NCBI RefSeq assembly: GCF_017357245.1
Contig: NZ_CP071612.1
Coordinates: forward strand, 747,001 to 811,000
Reading direction: 5' to 3'
Origin: Rhizobium bangladeshense
GTDB taxonomy: Bacteria > Pseudomonadota > Alphaproteobacteria > Rhizobiales > Rhizobiaceae
DNA length: 64,000 bases
Position 1 is the first letter of the stretch. The number at the start of each line of letters is the position of its first letter. Positions 43,448-52,988 of this stretch are shown in pieces. The position numbers and the translations under genes were made by a program. Under the pieces are notes generated by a model. It was not told the origin of the DNA. It did no database searches and saw only the letters and a list, made by a program, of their open reading frames with translations.

Positions 43448-44076
43448 ATATTCTCGCGATCGGTGCCCACTTTGACGACGTGGAACTGGGCTGTGGTGGT
43501 GCAATGGCGCGCCATGCAGCAAACGGCGATACGGTTTACGTCTATGTCGCCACCGTATCCGGCTTTTCCAACCAATATGACCAATCCGTCCGCAGCAGCC
43601 AGGTCGCCAGAGCGGAGGCGGATGCTGCGATGGAAATCCTGGGCGTCCACAAGATGTTTTGCGGCGAATTCAAAACGCTCCAGATCGAGTTCGTCGACCC
43701 GCTGAACATCGAGATCCTGAAGCTCGTGCAGGATCTGAAGATCGACATGGTCTACACCCACTGGGTCGGGGACATCCATCATGACCATCTCGCTTTGTCG
43801 CGCGCGTCGCTGCACAGCTGCCGCCACGTGCCCCGTCTCCTGATGTATCGCAGCAACTGGTATCATTCGACCGTCGATTTCAGGGGGAATTTCTACGTCG
43901 ACATCACCGCCCATTGGGACCAGAAGGAAAAAGCGATTCTTGCCCATGAATCCGAAATGGAGCGCACGGGGCGGAAATGGGTGAGCTTTTTCCGCAACGA
44001 AGCCGAGAACGCCGGCCAGCGCATCGGCGTAAAATTCGCCGAAGTCTTCGAGGTGGTGAAGTGGCTGCAGCCCTGA
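43444..44076 (+). CDS. PIG-L family N-deacetylase
   Basis: The product has 210 residues. The zinc motif AHFDDVELGCGG (8-19) corresponds to the AHPDDE signature, and HWVGDIHHDHLALSRA (about 103-118) gives the second metal-binding histidine block. LmbE/PIG-L enzymes remove an N-acetyl group from GlcNAc-type sugars. In this position it would free an amino group on an intermediate of the nonulosonate-like pathway, which might then receive another acyl group. Overlaps wbqC by 4 bp. Confidence 0.88.
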   Translation: MNILAIGAHFDDVELGCGGAMARHAANGDTVYVYVATVSGFSNQYDQSVRSSQVARAEADAAMEILGVHKMFCGEFKTLQIEFVDPLNIEILKLVQDLKIDMVYTHWVGDIHHDHLALSRASLHSCRHVPRLLMYRSNWYHSTVDFRGNFYVDITAHWDQKEKAILAHESEMERTGRKWVSFFRNEAENAGQRIGVKFAEVFEVVKWLQP

Positions 44077-44927
44077 GAAAGATTTTGACCTTTGGCTCCA
44101 TGCTGCTCCCCTATGGTGTGCATGAGTTGAAGCGCAGGCTAAGGAATCGTCACAAGTTATCTGCTGATGTCGCGAGATCGCTGGCAGAAAATAGACCGCT
44201 TGCCGGGCTGCACGCGGGTGGCCGCTGTTTTATTTTGGGCAATGGCCCGAGCGTCAAGGGCTTGGATCTGTCGCGGCTTCAAGGCGAAAATGTCATAACC
44301 GTTTCCAACGGTTACCTGCACTCCGATTTCGACAAGTTCCAGTCTCTGTATCATTGCGTTCCGCAAATTACCTACGGATTGATGACATCGGAAGACGTGG
44401 TCCGCTGGTTTGAGGAGATGCATTCGCATTTGGGAAGGACGGAGCTGTTCCTCAGTTCCACGGAAGCGGAGCTGGTTCGAAAACACAATCTGTTTTCAGG
44501 ACGAAAAGTCCGGTATCTCGTGCTCGCCGAAAGCTTTGACGAAAGACCATCGGTGGATATCGTCGATATCTCCAAACCGGTGCCGCGTGTCGATTCGGTG
44601 CCGGTGATGGCCCTGATGGTCGCGATGTATCTTGGTTTCAAAGAGATCATCCTGCTCGGCGTCGACCACGATCGTTTCCTCTCATCGCCCTACCAATACG
44701 CGTTCGAACTCAAGGTGCAAAAGGGGAAAGATTTCACCGTCAATGCGGACGGCACCCCAACAACGAACCGTCACGACGACTTTCAGCAGGCGGCCCGGCT
44801 GTGGCGACAATATCGAGCCATTGCAAATATCGCGAGAGCGAATGATATCCACATCTTCAATTCCACGCCCGGTGGCGCGCTGGACGAGTTTGAGCGACGG
44901 CCTTTCCAAGCTTGGTTTGAAGTATGA
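44061..44927 (+). CDS. DUF115/MptE-like protein, candidate nonulosonate transferase (Maf-like)
   Basis: The product is about 288 residues from a GTG at 44061. FILGNGPSVKGLDLSRLQGE (about 58-77) followed by VITVSNGYLHS is the signature of the DUF115/MAF_flag10 family. VPVMALMVAMYLGFKEIILL and LGVDHD complete the Rossmann-like core. Maf proteins with this domain transfer pseudaminic or legionaminic acid to flagellin. In an O-antigen cluster directly after a nonulosonate-like pathway it is a good candidate for the glycosyltransferase using that sugar. This is inference. An ATG at 44100 is an alternative start. Confidence 0.8.
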   Translation: MAAALRKILTFGSMLLPYGVHELKRRLRNRHKLSADVARSLAENRPLAGLHAGGRCFILGNGPSVKGLDLSRLQGENVITVSNGYLHSDFDKFQSLYHCVPQITYGLMTSEDVVRWFEEMHSHLGRTELFLSSTEAELVRKHNLFSGRKVRYLVLAESFDERPSVDIVDISKPVPRVDSVPVMALMVAMYLGFKEIILLGVDHDRFLSSPYQYAFELKVQKGKDFTVNADGTPTTNRHDDFQQAARLWRQYRAIANIARANDIHIFNSTPGGALDEFERRPFQAWFEV

Positions 44928-45850
44928 GACGGTTTGCTTTTTCGCTGCCGGGAATCCACTGTTTATTTGAGGTGACTCGAGAAGCACCTCAAGCGCGGGA
45001 ACAGGACATTTGGAGCGAATTTCGGCGACATAACATTGTTTTCGACGGGCCTTACGATAGTTGGCGCTCAGCCGCGGCTGCTTCCGATGGATATGATGCG
45101 CCGGCCATTCTTGCCAAGGTTCTTGAAGCGACACGTGCAGTTGTCGAAGGTCGAGCCGCATATGAGCGAGACACTGTCATTTTCACGGAGAAAAGCTACT
45201 CCCATCCGCTGCTTGCCTGGCTTCTCTATGTTGCATCCAGATCCGATCTCCGCTTGAGGGTCGTTGATATTGGGGGCGCGTTGGGAAGTTCCTATTTTCA
45301 GAACCGAACGGCACTTGCGCATCTTGCGGATGTGAAATGGTGCGTTGTCGAGCAACCACATTTTGTGAGCGCTGGTCGAACAGAATTTGAAGATGACAGA
45401 TTGAGTTTTTCCGACAGTCTGGAGGAGGCGATTGACCGCGTGAAGCCTGACCTTGTTCTGCTTTCCGGCGTTCTCCAATATCTTGAATATCCTCTTGAAT
45501 GCCTGGAAAGTCTGCTGTCGGGCGGCGTCAAATTCATCCTGATCGATAGGACTGCGGCGCAATTCGATGTCGCAGCCAAACCTTTTGTGCAGCGTGTGCC
45601 GGCGTGGATCTACAGCGCGAGCTACCCGATCTGGTTCCTAAACGGGAATGAACTGCATGATAGTTTTGCCAGGCATGGCTATGAGGTATTGGACCGTTTC
45701 CAGCCAGCCGGGACATTTGGCTCCGTGACTCCGCCACCCTTGCAAGAACTGAAGCGTTGGGGCATTGGCGTTTCACCAGCGCCGCAGCAGCACGAATGGC
45801 CTTACATTGGCTGGTTTCTCGAAAAGCCGGAAATTCAGCGATGCGCGTGA
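44924..45850 (+). CDS. Methyltransferase, TIGR04325 family
   Basis: The product has 308 residues. IVFDGPYDSWRSA (38-50) and AASDGYDAPAIL are the characteristic N-terminal motifs of this LPS-locus methyltransferase family. LRVVDIGGALGSSYFQNR near residue 106 is the SAM-binding loop, and LLSGVLQYLEYPLE is a later motif. It probably methylates a sugar of the O chain. The ATG overlaps the upstream stop (ATGA). Confidence 0.85.
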   Translation: MRRFAFSLPGIHCLFEVTREAPQAREQDIWSEFRRHNIVFDGPYDSWRSAAAASDGYDAPAILAKVLEATRAVVEGRAAYERDTVIFTEKSYSHPLLAWLLYVASRSDLRLRVVDIGGALGSSYFQNRTALAHLADVKWCVVEQPHFVSAGRTEFEDDRLSFSDSLEEAIDRVKPDLVLLSGVLQYLEYPLECLESLLSGGVKFILIDRTAAQFDVAAKPFVQRVPAWIYSASYPIWFLNGNELHDSFARHGYEVLDRFQPAGTFGSVTPPPLQELKRWGIGVSPAPQQHEWPYIGWFLEKPEIQRCA

Positions 45851-46719
45851 ACGTCATTATCCCAGTCTTCAATCGTCTGGAACACACCCGGCGGGTGTTG
45901 GAAGCTCTCAGGAGACAAACTCTCGTCAACGCGCTGACAATCGTCGTTATCAACGACGGTTCGACCGATGGTACGGCAGAATACCTGAAGTCGCAGGGCG
46001 ATGTGGTCGAAATCCGAGGCGACGGCAATCTTTGGTGGGGGGGAGCCATCGAGGAAGGGCTGAAATACGTGCTTCCGTCCTGTCAAACGGAAGATTACAT
46101 CCTGTTTCTGAACAATGACACCTGGTTCGGCGAGCATTATGTCGAGACATTGGTGCAGACATCCAGGGCAAACGGTGACGCTGCCGTCGGAAGCGTGATT
46201 CATGAGGAGGGGCGGGATCCGCCTCTCGTCAGCATAGGGGCAAAGCTGAACGTCAACAGGCTTGCCGTCTGGGATCTCCTCTCGGAATTGAGCGAAGCCG
46301 AAAAGCGATCGCCCAGTGGCCAGTATTGTGTCGACGCGTTGAGTGGTCGCGGAACGCTCTATCCGGCGCACCTGTTTCGCAGATATGGCGGCATGCGGCC
46401 TTACCTTTTGCCGCACTATATGGCCGATTATGAAATTGCCATGCGTTTTGCGCGTGCGGGGGTGCCCCTGGTTGTCAGCAGCAAGGCAATCGTCTATTCG
46501 CCTCCAGTCTATGGAAATGACGCATCCAGGCTTTCATGGCGAAAACGGTTGTTTGGCAGGCGTTCGCCTCACAACGTATTTCAGCGTCTAATTTTCTACT
46601 CGCTTGTCGGGTCGCCGTTACAACGTATCAGCGCGCCGATCCGCATGGCGTATTTCTCGTGCAGCCGCGCGTTTTCGACGTGGAGGTCATTGGCGAAACG
46701 AAAGGAAGAAACGATATGA
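45841..46719 (+). CDS. Family 2 glycosyltransferase
   Basis: The product has 292 residues. The GT-A core VNVIIPVFNRLEHTRRVLEA (3-22), IVVINDGSTDGTAEYL and the metal site LFLNNDTWF are clear. GNLWWGGAIEEGLKY is typical of rhamnosyl-like GT2 enzymes. A basic C-terminal tail may contact the membrane. The ATG at 45841 lies 10 bp inside the preceding gene; a longer frame to 45757 is rejected because the fold begins at MRVNVII. Confidence 0.9.
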   Translation: MRVNVIIPVFNRLEHTRRVLEALRRQTLVNALTIVVINDGSTDGTAEYLKSQGDVVEIRGDGNLWWGGAIEEGLKYVLPSCQTEDYILFLNNDTWFGEHYVETLVQTSRANGDAAVGSVIHEEGRDPPLVSIGAKLNVNRLAVWDLLSELSEAEKRSPSGQYCVDALSGRGTLYPAHLFRRYGGMRPYLLPHYMADYEIAMRFARAGVPLVVSSKAIVYSPPVYGNDASRLSWRKRLFGRRSPHNVFQRLIFYSLVGSPLQRISAPIRMAYFSCSRAFSTWRSLAKRKEETI

Positions 46720-47723
46720 GCGGCGGCCAGCATCAGCATTGCATCGCATGCGGATCGAACATGCAAATCTTCATCGAGCGCATCAGCGACGACCGATATG
46801 GCTGCCCCGGCGTCTACTCGATAGATCGGTGCGTTTCCTGTGGCCACATGTCGACGGCGCCACGGCTGACGGAGGAAGACCTGCCGGCGCTCTACAGCAA
46901 TTATTATCCCCGTCGGGAGATCGATTTTGATGCGCTGGAGAAAGAGGCTGCTCTCGTCGAGAAGCCGTTCGCCGGTCTTCGTCGTTGGATTGCCGGTACC
47001 GATAACCAAGGACACTATCTGGCCAAGCCGGGGGAGAAGATATTGGATATCGGCTGCGGTTCGTGCCTTTCTCTTCTGGAGATGCGTAAGCTCGGCGTGG
47101 AATGCTGGGGTGTCGAGGCCGATCCGAACGTCCGTACCATTGCCGAAAGATATGATCTCCGTGTCCATATCGGCAATATCTATGACGTGCCGTTCGCAGA
47201 TCAGAAATTCGATCTCATCGTGCTGAACCAGGTCATCGAACATGTGCCCGATCCGCTTGCGTTGCTCGCGGCTCTGAAGGATCGGCTAAACAGCGGCGGC
47301 CGCGTCATACTGGCGTTCCCGAACACGGGTTCCTTCCACCGCAAACTGTGGAAGGAGCGTTGGATCAACTGGCACATTCCGTACCACCAGAACCACTTCA
47401 ATCGTAATTCTTTTGCCCTGCTGGCGCGAAAATCCGGTTACGACGTCGGGCGTATCAGGACGATCACTCCCAACCTCTGGTCAGTGCTTCAGCTCAAGAC
47501 CTCACGGGAGCAGCGACAGGAAGGAAAGGCGTCCAGTACCTGGTCGGAAAGCGGCAGTTCTCAGAATCGGCCGAGCTTCATTCAAAAGCTCCGCAATGTC
47601 GCGGCTTCGCGCGGCGCCCGCCTTGCCGGTGTCATGCTGGGCTTGGGGAACCGGGCTCTGGACGCAATAGGTCAGGGCGATAGCCTCTTGGTAGAACTCC
47701 GACTATCCGCGGCGAAGAACTAG
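46716..47723 (+). CDS. Class I SAM-dependent methyltransferase with N-terminal zinc ribbon
   Basis: The product has 335 residues. Cysteines at 9, 12, 39 and 42 (CIAC and CVSC) form a zinc-ribbon-like pair. The SAM fold follows: KILDIGCGSCLSLLEMR near 109, ADPN at the end of the second strand, FDLIVLNQVIEHVPDP near 170. Comparable CxxC methyltransferases act on sugars in deoxysugar and O-antigen loci. The target here is unknown. The ATG overlaps the stop of the upstream glycosyltransferase gene and has AAAGGA before it; an in-frame extension inside that gene is rejected. Confidence 0.87.
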   Translation: MSGGQHQHCIACGSNMQIFIERISDDRYGCPGVYSIDRCVSCGHMSTAPRLTEEDLPALYSNYYPRREIDFDALEKEAALVEKPFAGLRRWIAGTDNQGHYLAKPGEKILDIGCGSCLSLLEMRKLGVECWGVEADPNVRTIAERYDLRVHIGNIYDVPFADQKFDLIVLNQVIEHVPDPLALLAALKDRLNSGGRVILAFPNTGSFHRKLWKERWINWHIPYHQNHFNRNSFALLARKSGYDVGRIRTITPNLWSVLQLKTSREQRQEGKASSTWSESGSSQNRPSFIQKLRNVAASRGARLAGVMLGLGNRALDAIGQGDSLLVELRLSAAKN

Positions 47724-47734
47724 GATTTAGAGTC

Positions 47735-48868
47735 ATGCGGATTGCCGTATTCGATACCTACTATTCCCGATTTCTAACGACCCATTATCGTCGCAATCGG
47801 GATTTGAGGTCGGCTTCCTCTCAAAGGCAGACGGATTCTCTGCTCGAGGCCGCATTCGGCACGTCTGACTTCTATTCGCGCCACCTGAAGGGCCTAGGTT
47901 GCGAAGTCATCGATATCATTGGAAATTGTGTTCCGCTTCAATCGGCTTGGGCGAAGGAGAACAACGAACCATTCAGCCCATGGGCGATGAAACTGCCACA
48001 TCGGTTCTTCAGGTTGCCTTATATCGGGGCACGCCTGGCGGCGCTGCCTGGATTGCTGGAGGTTGCGATGGCGCGGGTTCGAGCATTCAAGCCGGATGTG
48101 CTCTATTGCCAGGATCTCAGCTTCTTTCCTCCTCATGCTTTGACCGAGCTGAAAAAGACTGTGCCGTTGATCGTGGGCCAGATCGCTTGTCCGTTGCCGC
48201 CGGACGGCTTCTTGCGTCCATATGACCTCATTCTGACGTCCTTCCCACATTTCGTGCCTCGTTTTCACGAGATGGGTATCAAATCCGAATATTTCCGGAT
48301 TGGCTTCGACACTCGGGTGCTCGAAATCCTCGGGGACGTTCCACGGGATGTGCCGGTGAGCTTTGTCGGCGGTATAAGCCGCCATCATGGCAAGGCGATC
48401 CCTTTGCTCGAATATCTTGCCGAAACTACGCCGATACAGTTTTTCGGCTACGGCGCCAGGACGCTTCCACGCTCCTCTCCGATCCGTAAACGCCACAATG
48501 GCGAAGTCTGGGGCCCGGATATGTACCGCGCTCTGGCTCGCAGCCGGATCACTATGAACCGACACATCAATGTCGCCGAAAACAACGCCAATAACATGCG
48601 GCTCTATGAGGCCACCGGTGTGGGATCGCTGCTGATAACCGACAGGAAAGATAATCTCGGTGAGATTTTCGAGGTGGGTAAGGAAGTGGTTGCCTATTCC
48701 ACTCCCGAGGAAGCGACAGAACTCATCCGCTACTATATTGACCACCCCGACGAGGCTGATGCCATCGCGAAGGCCGGTCAGGCAAGGACGCTGAAGGACC
48801 ACACCTACAAGTCGAGAATGGCAGAACTGGTGCCGATCCTCGAACGATATCTGGAGAAACTGGGCTGA
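47735..48868 (+). CDS. Glycosyltransferase (GT-B, CgeB/GT1-like)
   Basis: The product has 377 residues. The C-terminal half carries VSFVGGISRHHGKAIPLLEY, ITMNRHINVAENNANNMRLY and EATGVGSLLITDRKDNLGEI, the nucleotide-sugar binding motif of CgeB-type glycosyltransferases. The N-terminal half ends in VLYCQDLSFFPP. It is expected in the cytoplasm, acting on the growing O chain. An 11-bp gap separates it from the upstream methyltransferase gene, and it overlaps the next gene by one base. Confidence 0.85.
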   Translation: MRIAVFDTYYSRFLTTHYRRNRDLRSASSQRQTDSLLEAAFGTSDFYSRHLKGLGCEVIDIIGNCVPLQSAWAKENNEPFSPWAMKLPHRFFRLPYIGARLAALPGLLEVAMARVRAFKPDVLYCQDLSFFPPHALTELKKTVPLIVGQIACPLPPDGFLRPYDLILTSFPHFVPRFHEMGIKSEYFRIGFDTRVLEILGDVPRDVPVSFVGGISRHHGKAIPLLEYLAETTPIQFFGYGARTLPRSSPIRKRHNGEVWGPDMYRALARSRITMNRHINVAENNANNMRLYEATGVGSLLITDRKDNLGEIFEVGKEVVAYSTPEEATELIRYYIDHPDEADAIAKAGQARTLKDHTYKSRMAELVPILERYLEKLG

Positions 48869-49680
48869 TGTCGTTTCTGCGCGCGAGTCTCAATCGCTTC
48901 CCAGGGGTGAAGAGCCAGTTGAAGCGATTGCGTGAACGGCTGTCGCCGGCGACATCGATATCGTCTCACTATGTGGAAATAGATGCGTCTCGTCGCGACA
49001 GCGAAAGTTCGCGCCTTGCCGCATCTTGGAAAGCGAGTGATCTACCCGCCCGTCAGAGGGCTCTTGTCGAGCGCCAGCTGAAGGAATATCGCAACGGCGC
49101 TTCCATCGATGTATTCGATGTTTTTGCCGCCGCTCTGCGCAGGATCGACAATCTTCCGGCCAATGGTTCGCTGCTCGAAATCGGTTGTTCCAGCGGATAT
49201 TATTCCGAAGTGCTTGATGCGAGTGGCTTGCCGCTACGCTACCGCGGCTGCGATTATTCCGATGCTTTTATCGATATGGCGCGCAGCACCTATCCGGCAC
49301 TGTCGTTCGACGTGGAGGATGCGACGCGGCTCAGCTATCAGGATGAGGCTTTCGATGTCGTCGTCTCGGGATGTTGCCTGCTGCATATTCCCAACTATGA
49401 AGCGGCCATTGCAGAGAGCGCCCGTGTTGCCAAGGAATACGTGATTTTTCATCGTACGCCTGTTGTCTATGGCGAGCCCACCAAGTATTTCCGCAAGCAG
49501 GCCTATGGCGTCGAGACCATAGAGATCCATTTTTCCGAGCCGCAGCTATTGGACATGTTTCGAGTTCATGGCCTGGAAGTCCAGGCTAGCTTCACGCTGA
49601 ACGAGAGCGCCGATCCACGTGATAGTAGCAAAGGCAATGCAAGCCGCACCTATTTGTGCAGGAAACAATCCCAATCATGA
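48868..49680 (+). CDS. Class I SAM-dependent methyltransferase
   Basis: The product has 270 residues. LLEIGCSSGYYSEVLDASG near residue 97 is the SAM-binding motif I, YRGCDYSDAFIDMARSTYP the second-strand acidic motif, and FDVVVSGCCLLHIPNYE motif post-I. A basic N-terminal segment (NRFPGVKSQLKRLRERL) may contact membranes or substrate. It is a possible chain-end methylase of the O antigen; the substrate is unknown. It is coupled to its neighbours by 1-bp and 4-bp overlaps. Confidence 0.87.
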   Translation: MSFLRASLNRFPGVKSQLKRLRERLSPATSISSHYVEIDASRRDSESSRLAASWKASDLPARQRALVERQLKEYRNGASIDVFDVFAAALRRIDNLPANGSLLEIGCSSGYYSEVLDASGLPLRYRGCDYSDAFIDMARSTYPALSFDVEDATRLSYQDEAFDVVVSGCCLLHIPNYEAAIAESARVAKEYVIFHRTPVVYGEPTKYFRKQAYGVETIEIHFSEPQLLDMFRVHGLEVQASFTLNESADPRDSSKGNASRTYLCRKQSQS

Positions 49681-50648
49681 CGACTTATTTTTGTACCCTT
49701 TTCGACAGCGGCTATCTCATCAAAGGGATGGCCATGATGGAGAGCCTCGTCCGGTGGTGTCCTGACGCGCATGTTTTCGTGCTTTGCATGGACCAGCAGA
49801 CGCAGGAGATTTTGACCGCCTCCAAGAGGCCCTACATCACCTGCATCGCTCTTGCGGATATGGAGACGCCGGAACTTCTGGAAGCCAAGAAATCGCGTGG
49901 CGTGGCTGAATATTGCTGGACCCTGTCTCCGTGTCTGCCGAGTTTCGTGCTGGAGCAGCATCCGGAAATTGATTTCATCACTTACCTTGATTCCGATCTG
50001 CTGTTCTATTCACCGGTCACCCCGATTTTCGAGGAAATCGGCAATAGTTCCATCGCGATTATTGAACACCGTTTTGCCCCACGGCTGCAGAACCGCGAAA
50101 TTAACGGCCGTTTCTGTGTTGAATGGGTGAGTTTCCGGCGCGATGAAGAGGGGATGCGCTGCCTTGCGCGCTGGCGCGAGCAATGTATTGAATGGTGCTA
50201 CTATCGCCTGGAAGACGGCAAGATGGGCGACCAGAAGTATTTGGACGAATGGCCGGATCTCTATCCAAATTGCCATATCATCGAGCATCCGGGAGCCGGA
50301 GTTGCTCCCTGGAATTACGAAAAGCTGCATTTTTCGCGGGATGCGTCGGGCAGGATCGAGGTCGATGGTTCGCCTCTGATCTTTTATCACTTCCACCAGT
50401 TTCAGTTGCTGACCAACGGCATGTTCGATCGGCTGTCAGCTTTCTACACCTCCGTTTGTAAGGAGCCGACCGCTGTCTACGAGGCGTACGAGCGCGCTCT
50501 CATGTGTGCCCTGAAGGTGATCAGGATGATTTCTCCAGGCTTTTCCGGCGGCCTTCGCCCCTTTTTCAAGGTTAAAGCGCGCAGATGGGTGCAACGCCAT
50601 GTACCCCGCCCGGTCATAAGTTTCTTGCACCATTTCATCAGGTATTGA
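49677..50648 (+). CDS. Glycosyltransferase, GT8-like
   Basis: The product has 323 residues. TTYFCTLFDSGYLIKGMAMM (2-21) with the acceptor-side helix and the DxD motif in IDFITYLDSDLLFY (about 98-111) mark a GT-A enzyme related to family 8. MGDQKYLDEWPDLYPNCHII and PLIFYHFHQF are also typical of this group. The C-terminus is basic with aromatic residues. The ATG at 49677 overlaps the upstream stop (ATGA). It is the last plus-strand gene of this operon, convergent with rmlB 39 bp away. Confidence 0.83.
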   Translation: MTTYFCTLFDSGYLIKGMAMMESLVRWCPDAHVFVLCMDQQTQEILTASKRPYITCIALADMETPELLEAKKSRGVAEYCWTLSPCLPSFVLEQHPEIDFITYLDSDLLFYSPVTPIFEEIGNSSIAIIEHRFAPRLQNREINGRFCVEWVSFRRDEEGMRCLARWREQCIEWCYYRLEDGKMGDQKYLDEWPDLYPNCHIIEHPGAGVAPWNYEKLHFSRDASGRIEVDGSPLIFYHFHQFQLLTNGMFDRLSAFYTSVCKEPTAVYEAYERALMCALKVIRMISPGFSGGLRPFFKVKARRWVQRHVPRPVISFLHHFIRY

Positions 50649-50687
50649 CGTCACGCACACGGACAGAGCCTTGCCTTTCCCAAGTTG

Positions 50688-51743
50688 TTATTGGTACTGG
50701 CGGTCGATCCATTGGCGGTAGCTGCCGCTTGTGACGTTCTCTACCCAGGCTTCGTTGGCGAGATACCATTCGACGGTTTTGCGAATGCCTGTCTCGAAGG
50801 TCTCGTTGGGACGCCAGTCCAGTTCCCTCTCTATCTTGGCCGCATCGATGGCATAACGGCGATCATGGCCTGGCCGATCACGTACAAAGGAAATCTGGCC
50901 CCTGTAGCTTGCCCCGTTTGGCAGGGGTCTCAATTCGTCGAGGATCTCGCAAAGCGTGTTGACGACCGATAGGTTCGTCAGTTCGTTCCTGCCGCCCACA
51001 TTGTAGGTTTCCCCGACTTCTCCTCTCTCCAGAACACGTCGGATCGCGCTGCAATGATCTTTGACGAAGAGCCAGTCGCGTATCTGCATCCCGTCTCCGT
51101 AGATCGGAATCTGTTTCCCCGAGAGGGCATTGTGAATAACCAGCGGAATAAGCTTCTCTGGGAAATGATAGGGACCGTAGTTGTTCGAACAGTTCGTCGT
51201 CAGAACAGGAAGGCCGTAGGTGTGATGATAGGCGCGGACCAGATGGTCGCTCGCGGCCTTGCTTGCGGAATAAGGACTGTTGGGTTCATATTTGCGATGT
51301 TCGCTGAAGCCGGCCTCGGCGGGAGCAAGTGAACCATAAACTTCGTCCGTCGATATGTGAAGGAAGCGAAAGTGCTCCCGGAACTGCTCGTTCTGGGAGG
51401 CAAGAAATCCGCGGGTCGCCTCCAGCAGGCGAAATGTGCCGACGATATTGGTCTGGATAAATTCTTCTGGCCCATGGATCGATCGGTCCACGTGACTTTC
51501 CGCAGCGAAGTTAAGGATGGCGCGAGGCTGATGGGAGCGCAGCAGTTCTTCGACAAGGCCGTAGTCCGCAATGCTGCCTTTGACGAAGAGGTGGCGCGGG
51601 TCGTTCCAAACGGAGGCGAGATTCTCAACATTGCCGGCATAGGTTAGGGCATCAAGGTTGACGACCGGCTCATCGTGAAGCGCGAGCCAGTCGAGCACGA
51701 AATTCGCACCGACAAAGCCGGCGCCTCCCGTCACCAAGATCAT
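50688..51743 (-). CDS. rmlB: dTDP-glucose 4,6-dehydratase
   Basis: The product has 351 residues. The NAD motif VTGGAGFVGANFV (4-16), NLDALTYAGN, ESHVDRSI, STDEVYG and SPYSASKAASD are diagnostic. TNCSNNYGPYHFPEKLIP and GDGMQIRDWLFVKDHC follow. It converts dTDP-glucose to dTDP-4-keto-6-deoxyglucose, the substrate of the 3,4-ketoisomerase. It lies about 18 kb from rmlA and on the opposite strand. The ATG at 51743 has GGGA upstream; two earlier in-frame starts lack a ribosome binding site. Confidence 0.96.
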   Translation of the reverse strand: MILVTGGAGFVGANFVLDWLALHDEPVVNLDALTYAGNVENLASVWNDPRHLFVKGSIADYGLVEELLRSHQPRAILNFAAESHVDRSIHGPEEFIQTNIVGTFRLLEATRGFLASQNEQFREHFRFLHISTDEVYGSLAPAEAGFSEHRKYEPNSPYSASKAASDHLVRAYHHTYGLPVLTTNCSNNYGPYHFPEKLIPLVIHNALSGKQIPIYGDGMQIRDWLFVKDHCSAIRRVLERGEVGETYNVGGRNELTNLSVVNTLCEILDELRPLPNGASYRGQISFVRDRPGHDRRYAIDAAKIERELDWRPNETFETGIRKTVEWYLANEAWVENVTSGSYRQWIDRQYQ

Positions 51744-51923
51744 GTTTTTCCCTTTGGACATCTGATAAATGGAAAGCTCTAGTCTCATTGCGCCAACCCG
51801 CCGTCAACCGAAGAGATCGGCAATGCTGTATTTCGTTTGTCCAGGTGTCGGTCACATTGGGGTTGCGCTAGTTCGGGCGTTTCCATAAACACCTCCCAAA
51901 GATTGCATCGAAAGACGACGTGA

Positions 51924-52988
<1,065 letters not shown>

